The notes below the pieces were generated by a model that was given only the letters and a program-made list of their open reading frames with translations, did no database searches and was not told where the DNA came from. Positions 23,370 through 36,800 of a stretch of DNA of 64,000 nucleotides are shown here, piece by piece. The translations under genes and the position numbers were made by a program. Location: NCBI GenBank assembly GCA_037903355.1, contig JBAJFE010000039.1:186001-250000 (forward strand), given 5' to 3'. Source of the DNA: Trichuris trichiura. Its lineage: Eukaryota > Nematoda > Enoplea > Trichinellida > Trichuridae. Each line of letters opens with the position of its first letter. Position 1 is the stretch's first letter.

Positions 23370-23600
23370 TTACGACGGATCAAGAAAAACTTCGACACGC
23401 GGCTGGCAGGCACTATAGGGGATAACTAATTGCGCACATTCACTTGGGAATGTCGGTGACATGAAAAGTGGCCGGCCAATTGGAAGCGAAGTTAAAGTAA
23501 CTGCATTTTCGCCTATTTTGAGGAGCTGCAGTACGTATGGTGGATAGGAAGTAAGAAGGCCGTAAGGCAATTTAGCCAAGAAAGCTTTTACATCCCTTAC
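23370..23600 (-). CDS. Likely coding exon of an unidentified gene
   Basis: A minus-strand frame with clear coding character (DVKAFLAKLPYGLL, PPYVLQLLKIGENA, GRPLFMSPTFPSE) is bounded by a possible acceptor (TAATGTAAG, about 23603) and a strong donor (GTAAGGAT, about 23367). About 60 bp further on, after TTGATTACAG, a second frame LLDPDDRVATVKSYSELKQE ends in a stop, but the phases do not join through the strong donor; a weaker GTTTTT donor would join them. It could be the C-terminus of a small gene or part of the 5' region of the SAC3 gene. Family not recognised. Confidence 0.35.
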   Translation of the reverse strand, partial: VRDVKAFLAKLPYGLLTSYPPYVLQLLKIGENAVTLTSLPIGRPLFMSPTFPSECAQLVIPYSACQPRVEVFLDPS

Positions 23601-24124
23601 ATTAAAATCCTACACTTAATTACATGTTAACTTATTAATGATAATATTTTAAGGGTTCATAGCAGAAGCAAGAAGGAAGCTGGAGGCAGTGACAAGTTAG
23701 CTTCTTGTTTATCCCCTAAATGATTTTGAAACAACTAAATAAAGGTTTAGAGAAAGCCTATCTTAACTGTAGAAACACCATAAGGAACGTGAGATTCTCT
23801 GTCGATCAATCTACATAACTGTGTTGTGAAGCAACAAAACACAATATAACATACATTTTCTAATAATAGCATCACGCTCCGAAAGGACAGCGTATTTTTC
23901 TTTTATGGACAAGGCTTGTTTACCATGCAACAGCTTCAGATCATGAACTAGAAAGAAAACTCAGCAAATAGAACCATTAGGACTTCCTACCTGCTTTCTT
24001 CACGTCTTTGTACGGAATCATAAAAGAATACCTACACTTCGGTAGAAGCACAGATACAAATCCTCATTAGCCAGCTAAGAGGGGACAAAACCCGAATCAG
24101 TTCTTCTACTTACCCGCAAACACT

Positions 24125-24436
24125 ACAGTACTCTCAACCATATTCAGGTTTGTCTATTCGTAAACTTACAGTTAGTCAAACAAAGTCGATTATTGACTCT
24201 TCGCGTGTAACGTGACTGATGTATCTGTGGTTTCGTTTTTTGCCGCTTTAATGAAGCAGCGAATGCTTCAGGCAGGTAGCTGCGAGTAAGCTGTCTCTGT
24301 ATAAGTTACTGTTTGTGCACAAAATCTCCAGCAGAATAGACGACGATGACTGCGCAAGTCAACGCTGCATTTGCAAAGCGCAAAGTTAATAATCGACTTA
24401 CGAATAGACAAACCTGAATACTGTTGGGAGTACTGT
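24125..24436. repeat. Inverted-repeat element upstream of DNA-PKcs
   Basis: ACAGTACTCTCAACCATATT plus CAGGTTTGTCTATTCGTAA (24125-24163) is mirrored by 24398-24436, and an inner pair (AAGTCGATTATTGACT / AGTTAATAATCGACTT) continues the symmetry. A compact hairpin (24471-24544) follows immediately. Confidence 0.65.
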
Positions 24437-24470
24437 ACTGTTTGGGGGTACATGCAATACAAAAACCCAA

Positions 24471-24544
24471 TGGATCTTATCAACATTGCCTCCGCCAAAA
24501 GTTGCCGCCGCAACTTTTGGCGGAGGCAATGTCGATAAGATCCA
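24471..24544. repeat. Near-perfect 35-bp-arm hairpin
   Basis: TGGATCTTATCAACATTGCC followed by TCCGCCAAAAGTTGC is mirrored almost exactly around a 4-nt loop (CGCC), with one mismatch in the arm. It lies 276 bp before the DNA-PKcs start codon, so it could also fold in any nascent transcript there. Most likely a transposon relic. Confidence 0.75.
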
Positions 24545-24806
24545 CTTTATCTGCTCATTTAGAATAACAGAGCTTTTTCAATTGGAGTTGTGATATGGAA
24601 CAGCACAAATAGAATGCACACATATGTGAATTCCCAGTTCTGTTTGAGTAAAGAACTATGTAAAAAAGTCAAGCTGAACAAATACATTGGTATTAAAATT
24701 TTAGTGACCTACAGTAAAGCGGAAAGCAAGTTAAATTTGCTTCCTTTTGCGTAAATGCAGTACATCTTAAGGCGTCAGTGCATCCGTGATTTCTTGCTTT
24801 TAATTT

Positions 24807-24813
24807 GTTACAG
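24807..24813 (+). promoter_or_regulatory. 3' splice-acceptor signal just before the DNA-PKcs start codon
   Basis: TTTGTTACAG ends 6 nt before the ATG at 24820. It fits either a spliced-leader trans-splice site or the end of a 5'-UTR intron. Confidence 0.4.
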
Positions 24814-24819
24814 ACTAAG

Positions 24820-27800
24820 ATGGTTACTGAAATACTGGACGATTTGTGTTCGAAGCTGCAAAGTTTAAAATGTTCTGCTGACAAGGGTAGTAGCGCAGCT
24901 TACCAAGCTGTAGACTATTTACAAGATATCAAAAATCTCTTGTCTTACTTTTCTGGAAAAGAGAGCGATTTTGGTAATTATTTTTACGCAAGCTTTTATA
25001 TACCAATCTCCTCTATGCAGATTTCGTTGTTTCTCATTTTATTGCAAAGACGGACGATGCACTGCTTGGTATCCTTTACCGATTCCTACCATCGCCTAGC
25101 GTAAGTTCCACTTTCTCTCTATCGAAGATAGTGCAGGAAAATGTTGAGCTATTCTACTCCTATGTTAGGCTATTTTTATTTTCTTGCATTTTTACTTTCG
25201 AACTTTTAGCCTTAGCAGCGCGTTAATGTTTCCTTGTGTTTATTAAGTCGGATCCCAGTTCCCCTTACTTTTTAAAGATATTAGCCAGAAAAGATTTCGT
25301 TCGTTTCTTCTACTTTGGCTGGTATTAAAAGCTACAACACTTTGAATGTCAGCACATGCTATCTCACAACTGACTTTCACATTATGGAAAGTATGACGCT
25401 TTTTGAAGCGCTGAAACTACCCGCGACTTGCCCTAAGCATTTGTGCATGCACAAAATTTGCCGCCCGTTTTTTCCGCGTATTAAAAAGACTTCTAGCCTT
25501 TACCTAGATTGCCAGAAGGCTAAGAGGAATGAGAATAACTTATTTCGGAGTCCACGAGACCGCCTTATCCCACCTTCAGCAATGTTAATTGAAACTTGTT
25601 CCCTCTAGTTTCTGTAATAAGTGATCGTCCAGCTGTTAGTTGGATGTTGGTTTGCCCTGATTTCAGAAATCCTAAAACGGGCGACAAAGCCGTATTCACG
25701 ACTCGTTAAGTCACATTGATGTTAAATTTGAGCATGACAAGTTCTCTTAAGGCATTTTTAAAGAGCTTACAGTTTTCACTGATATCGGAACTTCCGATTA
25801 TCTGAACTTCCGCCGGCAATAATTACGTAGTGCAGATAACCGAAATTTTAGTTAATGTCTTAATCCAAAAAGATCAAGGCAGCGGTTCTGGCAATCTCTT
25901 CTTTCTTCTACAATATTCGTAGGGATTGACGGTTGCTTGTTAAAATTGCTGCGTCTATTTTCTTCTGTCCGTGTGTAGTGTTCGTAATAGGGTGACCCCA
26001 TTATTGTCAAGCTACTACAGCGGTTTCTCCAGTATTATCGACTCTAGAAGCTAAAGGCTGAAGCAGATAGTTCTTAGAGAATATATTCCTTAGTTCTGAT
26101 GAAAATGCGTTTGTTTTTACTTATTGTCATCTTGTTTCAGTTTACTGAGAGCATTGGAGTTGGGATCGACATTTTGCGTGCAGTCATATACGGAGCCGAA
26201 AGGATCAGCAGAGAGCACCTGAAAACTTTAACGGTAAGACAGTGGTGCCATCCTTTTCTCAATTTTTTATGTTTTACATATTGCAGTGCTTTGCCCTAAA
26301 ATGTGCACTAGTCGACCATCTGAAAGGAAAACGTGAGCTTGTATTATATCTGCTTGATGAAGTCAGTTTGTCAGCATTGCTCTAATATTTTTTTGTTTAT
26401 CGAATTTTTTCAAGGTTCTTCATATGCCTAGTGTTGAAAGTGCCTTGGACGTGTCTGAGCAAGATGGTATTCTTCATTGTTGCCTCGTGCTACTTGACTC
26501 ACTTGGAAAGCTTCAGAGTGGAGGTATTGTGTTGAGCATTTTTCATTCTCGGATCAATTGTCTACGTATGAATCCGAATTTATGTAAAAAAAGGGACTAC
26601 TTGTTTCTCTAGAGCTACGTATAAGTGCAGTTCGATTTATTTTTTTGTAATGCAGCTGTAAACCTACGGTATGATCTTTGGGAGTAAGATGTCTTCGTTT
26701 ACATTTGCTGGAAATTGCATACTATGTGGGAGAAGGCGGTATCCTCCGTTCCCGTCTTCAGCGCATATGGAACCTTTATGCGCTGAAGACAGGAACCGGT
26801 GATTCCCGAAAGTTTTGCGGATCGAACATTTAATGGGCAGTACTTCCGTATCAACATGATCTTCCACACACCCGTTAGAAGGAGTTTCATTTGTAATTAA
26901 GTTGTTCGTCAAAAGTACGAGCTTTGTTAGTTGACCAAAAATTTCTTGGACGCGCTGCAGGTGTCCTACAGCAGTTTTGCCGTAAGTTATTTTATAAAAC
27001 GAGCATCTTTTCGCATTTATAACTTCGTCACAAATGCAATCTTACGTTGCGATTCTTGTAGTCAAGAAGGCTTTGTTTATGGTCATGGGAAGCGTAGCTC
27101 GACACTTTCCAGAACTGCTCGGAAAGCAGGGAAAAACTTATGCTCTGCAATTCGCGAATACCTTGTCAGAGGAGCTTAAAAGCCAGGTAGGACTGCTGAC
27201 ATTCACCTGCATAATTTAAATGAGAACTTTCAAAGGTTTATTCTGATTACCGCATACCAGCTTATAATGTGATCGAAGGTTGCTTCATTGGTTTGAATGG
27301 CTGCATGGAACACTTTGCCAGCGGTCCAAGTTTTCTATATCATTCTTTCATTTTCTCATATTTTTGTTTTCAGTCTTCGATGGACAATGTCGTATGAACA
27401 TAGACGATATGCATTCGATCATCAAAATGGTTCTAAATCCGGACAGCCGTTTGAATAGGCTGGGCCCGGTGAAAGGTAATTAAGCAACCGTTGTTTATCT
27501 TAAATTTGGGGTGTAAGCAGGTCGAGTGTATCACTTCTGACGGTGAATTGGTAATCGCAACTATGAACGCAATTTTTGGACGAAAACGCCCTTTATTTTA
27601 TCTTAAAAAGTACAAGTTTTCATGCCGTAAATTTTGAGTTTATTATTGTCTACGTTTCCATTAATGGATTTATTAACATTTAGCTGCCTTGAACATTCTC
27701 GTCTCTCGTCCCAACCTATTTCGTGGAAGGCTATTCCGTCACTATGAAGTAAGCAAACGTAGTTAACAGACGAATTCACATTTTTCTAAATCACAGCTTT

Positions 27801-30800
27801 TAAATAATTATTTTTCCCACTGGTCTCGACATTACGATCGCGAATTAAGGAATCTCAGTTTCTCTGCCCAAGATTTGCTCATGCAGGAAGTGGGTTACCT
27901 TAGCTTTTGCTGAGTTTTCTCTGGTAACCCGTTGTCGAGTTTTAGGTTTGCGCCGAATTGTTGAAAATAATTGAACATGATCGAAGAAATGTTCAGAACA
28001 TTTACAAGGTGGTTGCTTCGCGTCTTCTGCGTCGCTAATATAATTTGTTTCAGTATTTTTCCGACATTTTCGATAGTACTATGTCCAATTTTCGTGACTT
28101 AAGAAGAGCGTCTATGGTTGCTAAGTCTTATGGTCGTCTGTTTGCGGTAATTAAAAGCTTACTGTATTTATTGCTGGTATAACTCTCTAGGTGTCGCATA
28201 TTCTTTATGGCAGTTGGGAAGTCATGAGGATTTTGCGTCAAGTGCTGTTCCAGTTTCAGCAATTCCTTTGCCGGTAATTGAATAAGCATTGTATTCTCTA
28301 GCTGTTATTCTTTTCTGTCGATTACAGTGATGATGAATCACCGGAACAGAAGATTCATTATGTCACAAGTCCTTTGGAAGCATTTGCAAGAGCCTTACCT
28401 TTTTTGCCAGATGTATGCCCCCTTATAGTTTTTTGAAAATTTCGTTGCGTTTTTTATCTGACCAAGGAAACGGTCTTTCTAATCGTCCTAGTTCGCTAAT
28501 TCTCTTTATAACAGTGCTTATAGATTCCTTTTGACATATGGCAAACGCTAGAAGATATTCATATACAAATGTTCGTTCACCTGCCTGTACTGGGTGCCAA
28601 ATCGAGCGCCCGCTGCAAGAAAATCACTTATGCAATCTTTGGTGCAACTGTAACGATCGATCGATCTTATATCAGTTCTGTTGGTCAGTATGCTTTCTAC
28701 CAATGACAACGGTCTGCTGCTGTGTTTTTCTTAACATCAGATTGGATCGAAAGAAATGCTTCATCTACTTAAATATATTCTATACTTTAAAATGAGAAGC
28801 TTTGAAATTCACCGTGTTCCAATGATGACGGTGTTAGACGTAGTTCTGTGCTAAGCAGCGCTTGATTATATAGGTGTACTCATCGTATATAAACGTAGAT
28901 GTAGTTTATCGGGTATATATAGCACCTTGTAGAGTCCATATTTTGACGCAAGGTTGGCAATGTTATTAGCAAATTCTTAGACGAACAAACGCGCTTCGTT
29001 TATTACTTGCATGTTGTCTTGGTTTTAGTTTATCAGGCTTTGATACATCTCCTGACTCTTCCTCCTTTGGACAATTACATCGGGACGACTTTTGATGTGA
29101 CATACGGTGAAAAGCAGTTTACCGCAGCAAATCATGGCTCATTGTGGCGGAAGATTCTAGCTTATGATGTCGTTGATGTACGTTTCTATACTTAAAATTT
29201 TTGAGATTATTTTCTAACACATTCACGTATGTTACATACCGCGTTGCCTTGATGACTATTTATATCAGATGAAGTTTCAGGTTTAAAGATTTTGACATAA
29301 TACCTACTTACGTTAACAAAAATATTTTTTACTAAAAAAATGATCAGATCTTTTTTCACATAGCTCATCGCGTCCTTAGCGAAACGAAACGTTTCCATCT
29401 CAACGAAGTCCGCTGAAGATCCGGTTAGCTACTTACCAAAAGTTCCAGTTGTCTTTTTAGTAAACAACTTTTTGTTACTACTTTATACGGTATGTTTTCT
29501 TGCCCGTTGATGGGTTCTGAAATTAAACCGAAGCAAACATACCGTATAAAGTAGCGATGAAAATCCATTGCCCCGTTAAGAAGCACCCGTCTTCAAGAAC
29601 AACTTTTTGTAACTATAATAGGATATTCCGTCTAGAAGCTTTTGACGTGAAGACAAACGCGCACGTGACGGAGTCATATGTTTAATGCAGATAAAGCAGC
29701 AGTATCGACTGATAACGTTGATTCTTCTACTTTGTGATGGACTAGAAAATGTTTGATTTATAAGTTTTCTGTCTTTGTATATCCAGATTGGACTGACAGT
29801 TGCTAGTACGAGACTGAGTGATTGCTTTGAAGTCCAGAAAGTTTTGCTACCTAGGCAAGGTTGCCTTAATTGGATTTATTGCTTGCATAAACCCTAACGA
29901 AAAAACAACGAGCTTAGGAAGTACGATAGAGCTGACTCCAACAGTATTCTTATTTAAACACTCCTGTGTCATTAATGAGATGTAGAACTGTAAACGCATG
30001 AAATTTCAAAGCCAATTCTGTTCTGTCATCAAAGTTACGCAGGGATATGCGGTGTATGATGTTGTCAGCACGCCTTGGATATTGCATTTTTACCTTCCGG
30101 AAGTTCTGCATACTAGTTTATTTATAATGGGTTTGATAGAGCTTCATTTAATCTGTGAAATGATATTAATTTTTTCGATTGTATCTCCGCTCAAAGTAAT
30201 CTAGTGTTCAAAAGATCTTTTAATGTTAAATGGGCCTTTTGATGTTTTCCAGCTTCTTTTGCAGCTCTCCGACTTTGGATACGATAGCAGCATGCAGAAA
30301 TTGGCAGAAAAAGAGTTTTTCGACGCAACCATGAAATGCATAGTGGAAATTTTGCAGACCATAAAACTGGGCGCGGAAACTATAGATCAAGATGAAGTAT
30401 GACAAGGAAGGCGCAGCTAAAGTGCTATCATTCTGATTTAAAGATTCCCCAAACGCCTAAACATCCGACGACAGCCTACGTAGTCGTTCCCGTAAATCAA
30501 GCTGATTTCAACATCTTTTTTAACGTGGTCGAGTTTTGCAGGTTAGTGTGTACGTTCCGCCTAAGCAAGCCTAGCGCCTAAGTCACTGTACGTCGATTGG
30601 CCAAGGTACCGTACAGTAGAACTCTGGTTATCGAGATAAACGGGATGAGGGTCCGCTGGATAATTGAATATGTATCTTTGTACTATAAAATTCTATTGTA
30701 ATCTTTATTGTACTTAAGTCCGAATAATCGAAGTCGGAATAATGAAGTTCTACTCTATTTTAATGGCGACTGATGCGCTGAACATGAAAAACAATATTTA

Positions 30801-33800
30801 ACTTCGTTTATCACGTAATTTTACCTTCGGTTACCAGGTAGGCCGCTGTGCTTTTCATAATTTACTTGGTCCATTTTCAAGTCCATTTCACGCTGTTTGG
30901 TAGTTTTTGTGTGTGCATGGATGTGTTTGCAGTTCAAGTTTAACTATCATGTTGATTTAGATTCCTGATTGGACCTGCAACCAAAGGCTTATTTGAACCG
31001 TGGCTTCTGCCTTTCTTCTCAATGCTCGTAAAGCAGACCTTTGCGTGAGTTTCCCTAATACATTTAATTTTTACCTAAATTATAATATCGCTACAATAGC
31101 CTCCACGCAAAATTGACTTTACGGTTGCCGCCAGTTCTAGTCGCATTTCTTTTTTCATAAGGATAAAGCTTCAGTTAATTGGCTAAGCTTTGATTTCTGC
31201 ATTCTTGCACACATTGCCGCAGCCAGTCTTTGCGACCTTTTTCACTCATATCCAGTCTGCGTCCTTCGCTGTTTATACAAAGCGCTGAAAAATGAAGAAA
31301 AGAAAATTGACAATCGAAAAAATTTGTGAAAGAAATGTGGAAGTCGAAAATATGCTTCTTTCGAACACAAAGTGGTTCGTTTGGAGCGCATGCAGACCTA
31401 CTATGATTTACTCAAAGTCTGAGCGCATCAATTCTATAGATGTCAACATAATCCGGCGAAGAACCAAATTGAAGTTTAGAACAATGGAAAAAATATCTCA
31501 GTAGTGGAACATAGTGTTTGTAAAGATGCTCGTGCCTCAATCGATGTTTGGAACAGATTATGACAGTTCAGAAAGGAAAGCGTCAGACGGCCGCAATTGT
31601 TACGGAAAAAATGCTCTGCAGTATTTTGAGCAAGTAATTAGCAATGGAAAATTCCAAACCGAAATATGTTGACAGAAAAGTCTTTAAGCAGATGTGGACT
31701 GAAAATATAACCGAATTTGGAAAGTGTTTTGAAAAGCCGTCCAAAGAAGAAGACTACCTCCGTGATGTTCATTCCTCACTTGTCTTAATTTGGTTTGACT
31801 CAAGTAGACAGTGACACTGTTAAACTGATGTCCTTTAGCGCCTATGAGATTGCTGGCACTTGCGGCGAGGTGGAGTACCAGAACGTCAAGCGCGAAACGA
31901 TCAAACTGTAGCCGTTTTTAAAATTACGTTGAAAATTTTAAGTCTGAAGCGGCAAAAATGGTAAATTAATTAAAGTTGTTTACATGCATAATACTTGCAT
32001 GCAGGCTATTGTAGCTGTAAAGATAAATCTTCACGCCTACTTTTTAAGCAATCCTTATGTTAGCGGCTTTTACAAGCTGCTGTCATACTGCGTCACTGTT
32101 GCTGAAAATGTGAACTTCTTTGATAACCCAAAAAATGAAAAGGAAATTGGAGACCGTGCCTGTTTCCGCGTTCTTGTGGAAAAATTAGTGGATGAAGTAT
32201 TTTGGTTTTTTTATATGCGACTGCTGCACACTGTGTTTTCAGGTATTCCCACGAAGTCATTCATTTTCAGGGGAGTTGTCTGTAAGCTTTCTTCGTTTCG
32301 TCGTCTGCATTCCGACCAGTATTGTTTCGGAGAAGAGGGACTTGATCAAAAGAATTATTCTAGTTTCGTACCTCCCATTTTAAAAGCAATGCGAATAATC
32401 CTTTGCCGCTAAATTTCAGAACGGTTTCCTTCTTGGCCTCACCTATCTTCCAATTGCCAGCGTATGTTTGGATGCGCTGGAAAAATGGTCAGAACAATTG
32501 TGTTGCGGCGATTCTGAGCGGCAACAATTCTACATGGAGTTAATGCCTGTGCTGGACGACTACTTGCGCTGTACAAAGTTTGGTAAATTTTGCCCAATTC
32601 CCGCAAGAGATCCACGAAACTAGGCGTTTCAGAAGGTAGAAAGATACTCGATTCTCCTGAGGTTCCCGGATTTTATAAAAGCGGGAAATTGAAAAATGTT
32701 CGACGTATGAAGGAAGTTCAAATCGAGTCTTCCTCTAAAATTTCAACGACAACAGAAACAGAAGCGCAGCGTATACTTAGGCGTATAGCTGTGTTCGTCG
32801 GCTCTCATGGACATGATGTAGCTTGCTTGTATAGTTAAATATCCCAAAGTTATTGAAATACCTTCTTTGTCGCAGATGTCTAAGGCTTTGCTAGCAATGA
32901 ATAGCCAAGCCGTGAAACAAGTATTAACACGGTGGACGCTGGATCGTCTTCTGTACTTTCCATGCCCGTTTCCCGACCTGAAAATTGATTTATGCCTTGG
33001 TAATGTACTAAAATCAATGTATGCATGCGTTAGCTCTGCATGTATGTTTATTTTTTAGATGACTTTCTTCCGCATCTGTGCGATTTGGCATTGTCAGCTA
33101 TTGAACGTCCCTTAAAGGTGGCGGCTTGTGAAGCTCTGCACACTTGCGTAGTCTTTCTCCTTGGCAAAGAGTCATACCGAAACGTTTCTGCGTCAGAAAA
33201 GGTAAAACAGAATGTATTTGCCTTTGCATCTGAAGAATGTGAATTAAATGAAGAGCATCTTAACAAAGCATTGTTAGGAATTGGACCCATTAAGTTAGCC
33301 TATGCGTTTTGCAGAGGAAAAGCTATTGGTTTTCGCTGTTATTTTCTGTGAAATAATTTTAGGAATCCATTGCTGTCATGTATAGAAAATTGCTGCCGGC
33401 ACTGTTGCATTTGAGTTCCGACACTGACGAGGTTCAACTTACTAAGTGACTACGGCTATCTTACTTTGGCCTTTTGCAGGTGCCACGTAGCTTGTTTTCC
33501 AGTTTGTTCAGCCAAATTGTTCACCTGTTTGCTGGAACCCAGTTTGCAAACGAAACAACAGCACTCACGTTATTGGATATTATCATTGTAAGTGTCAGGC
33601 TGGTACACAGACGCGAGTGATTGTAATGTACCAATCTGCAGGATAATTTATGTAGTACAACAAGCTCTTCCGTGCGCACCCAGAGTGCCGCGTATCTCAC
33701 AGAATTTCTCCTTTGGTCCGTGGACAGAGCTGAAAGAGAGAAACATGTGAGCAAAAGCATCGACAAGGCGGACCTCTTGATGGAACGTTTGAAAGATATG

Positions 33801-36800
33801 ACATTGCACTGCAGTTGGATAAAGCGCTTTGCTGCTGCTTTTGCACTGAACAATGGAATAATAGAAGTGCTCAGGTTTGGGCGTAAAACTGTTGAAAGGT
33901 TTTTGCAAAACTTTTGCTAAGGGAAAACAAACATTGTACGGACAAGTACACATTGTCCCTTTTGTTCGAACTAATGAAGTCCCTCATCATCGCAAATGAG
34001 AACGACGATGCCTACGGTTTGAATGGATAATACTCGAAGATTTGAAAAATAGACTTCTACTTTTAAGGAGTTGAAGAAGAATGTGTAAAAGCTATTCGCC
34101 GAGTTGAAAGAGTACTCCTCCGGTACATGGCGCTCTTCATTAAACCTTCCGCTACACGGCAGAAACCACAGTATGTGCCATTTTCAGTCCCTTCACTTTA
34201 GTTTGCTTTCAAGCTTTTTAAAGCTTGAGCTCTTTTTAATGTCCCAAAATGGATACGAATTTTTACCACTCTCGACGAAGTTCGTCATCGGTTAAACGAT
34301 GACGAACTTCGTTGCGAGTGGTAAAAATTCAAGAACATAGGAAGCAACGAGATTTTCGTGACACTCTTGGGATGTGCCTAAGAAATTTGTTGTATTAGTC
34401 AGCCCAAAAAAAATCATCGCAAGTTTATGCAAATAGATAGGTGAGTTGCGTTCCTCCTCGGCAAATGATTTAGCGCTTTGAACAACACCAGTCGTTTTAC
34501 GCAGGAGGATAATTGTTGGAGCTGCTTTAGGCAATGGCCACGTTATGCATTAGCATGAAACAATCATCTTGTGTGCTCTAAGAACAAGTTATTTCGAAAT
34601 CCTATTTATAAGAATTTATTCGCAATTGATCCGTTGTGCTTCCGGCAGTTTGACGCATCCAGAAACGAAGTTATTATTGCAATAGTAATCTTGTTGTTCT
34701 AATGCCACTGCCTAATGCAATGGAACGGCAGGCATTTGTTGCGCAGGAATGATAGCCAACATTTAATGGGTGACAGATTATTGCCATGTTTTAGCGGCTG
34801 GGAGGATGCTACAGTTTACAGTTACGTACGCTGGTTGCTAGAAGAAATGACCCGTCCAGCCAGCAAATTTCGAGTTGCGTGTTTTTCTTCATATTTCAAC
34901 ATTACTGTTGCTCTTGGTAAGTGGTTTGCCGACGGAATCCTATCTTTCAATCAGTGAGTTTCAATCTAGGAAGCGAACATTTTCAAGGCGTTTTGGGGCC
35001 TGGAGTTAACCGCATCATCGAGCAGTAGGCTTACAGTTTTAACGTTTGTCAACTGTTAGTTTGTTTTAAGTTTCGAAAGCCGTCATTTGGAAAGATTGAG
35101 CAATCGAGTTGAAGAGTTGACTTGGCTATCATCTTTTGAAGCAGTATTGGACTTATACTCGTTCAGTTTGCAATCAAAGTTAATCACTGTCGAAAAATGG
35201 ACGCAATGCCTCCGTAGTATACACGTTTGTTTCAGATTATTTATGCCTATTGACTGACACGTTTACTAGGTAATGAGAAGCTGGGTGAACGCTTTATATC
35301 GAGTTTCGCCCACTTTTCTTTTGTCGCATTGTCGTGGCCATCAGATAGAGTTGTTTTGGACTTCGCTGCCGAAAAGAGTCCTCTAATGAAAAGGCAACAT
35401 TACATTTCAGCGTACTGCGTTTATGCTTACCTTTTATAGGCGAAAGTGCACATTGTTAGCCTACGTTAACTTTCTCACTCTCTTTGTTCAGCAGTACCAA
35501 GAAAACTTCGATGATGTATGCAAGTATTACTTTCTAAAATTCCTAACCTTTCTGCTTCAGCAATTCGCGGCCATTGTTAAGGACAAGAATGTATGGTGCG
35601 TTGTCATTAAGTGTATTTTTGAATCAGAATCGATGGGCTTCTCTGATTATGCGACTGAGACTACAGAGTTCTATTCAGTGAAGATTCCAGCGCTCATGGA
35701 CTCGCTAAAAATGGATAATCATCTTTGCGCATATGTTTCTTCAGTGTTCATTGATTTCCTAAAAACGTGAGGCAGCTTTGACATTATAATTGACTTTTTG
35801 TGTTCTTTCAGTCAGTATCCATGGCCTGACTTAAGCAGTGTTTTGTCCATGGATTTTTCTTACATGACTGAAACAGCGTGGATAATTCATGGTTACGCCT
35901 TGCTTAAAAAAATGGATAAACTGCCAGCAGGACTGATTTCGAATTGCGATCGTGTATGGGAACTGCTCGTATCCTCCTATTTTGGCCGGCAAGCTGCTCT
36001 TTTACGTTCAACTGAATTGCCGTCTGCGAGAGTTCGTCTCGCGAAACAAATACTTAGTATTGTGCCCACAACTACAGCCCAGGTTTTTTCAAAATTTTTT
36101 TTGCTTTTGCTTAACACCAACTTTTGCAGGTCAAATCGCTTGTCCACATTTTAGCCGATTGCCAACTTGTAAAGCTTTTCAACTTTTCACCAGTTGAGAC
36201 GAAAAGGAACGAAGCTTTTGCATCTCTGTTCGGAACAGAAATAGCCATTTTGTTTTGCCACAATTCGCCGATATTTCTCGAAGAGGCGATCTACGCTTTT
36301 GACGGCAATGATGAGGGTTTCATCCAGTTGCTGTGTTCCTTGTTGAACTGTATCGTTCGTTCTTCTAATCTTAGGAAAAGGTAAGAATTAAAAGTTACGC
36401 GTAAGTGGAAACGAATCAGCAGGTTTTTCAGCTACGGATCCCTCATTGTCGAAAATATAGTTTCGCGGTGCATTTCAAAAATGAGCCTTTGGTGTGACGT
36501 TAGTACCTCTTCCGAGCAGTTGAAGTTGCTTTGGGTAAAGTTAGTAATGAAGTTGCTTTTAATCGATTCCAGGGTGAGCTGAGTTAGGCGAAAGCATTAG
36601 TGCTTATGTAAATTTTGTTTTTCAGGTTGATAATTGGCCATGCTCAGACGTCATCTGCCGTTGCTATTTTAAACTCTTGAACGATCAATCAGTTTCTGTG
36701 GGTTTCAAGGTATTTTTACCTGCGCGTGCAATTTTTTGCTTGCTATTTGCGGGTATGGCTTTCAGAATCAGATGCTTACCCTGCTGGCAGCATTTTGCAC

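Larger units (their letters stand above)
22655..24470. other. Region between SAC3 and DNA-PKcs
   Basis: About 2.1 kb separates the divergent SAC3 and DNA-PKcs genes and should hold the missing SAC3 5' exon(s) and the promoters. It contains one likely coding exon (23370-23600) and the outer palindrome at 24125-24436. No further gene was resolved. Confidence 0.4.
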
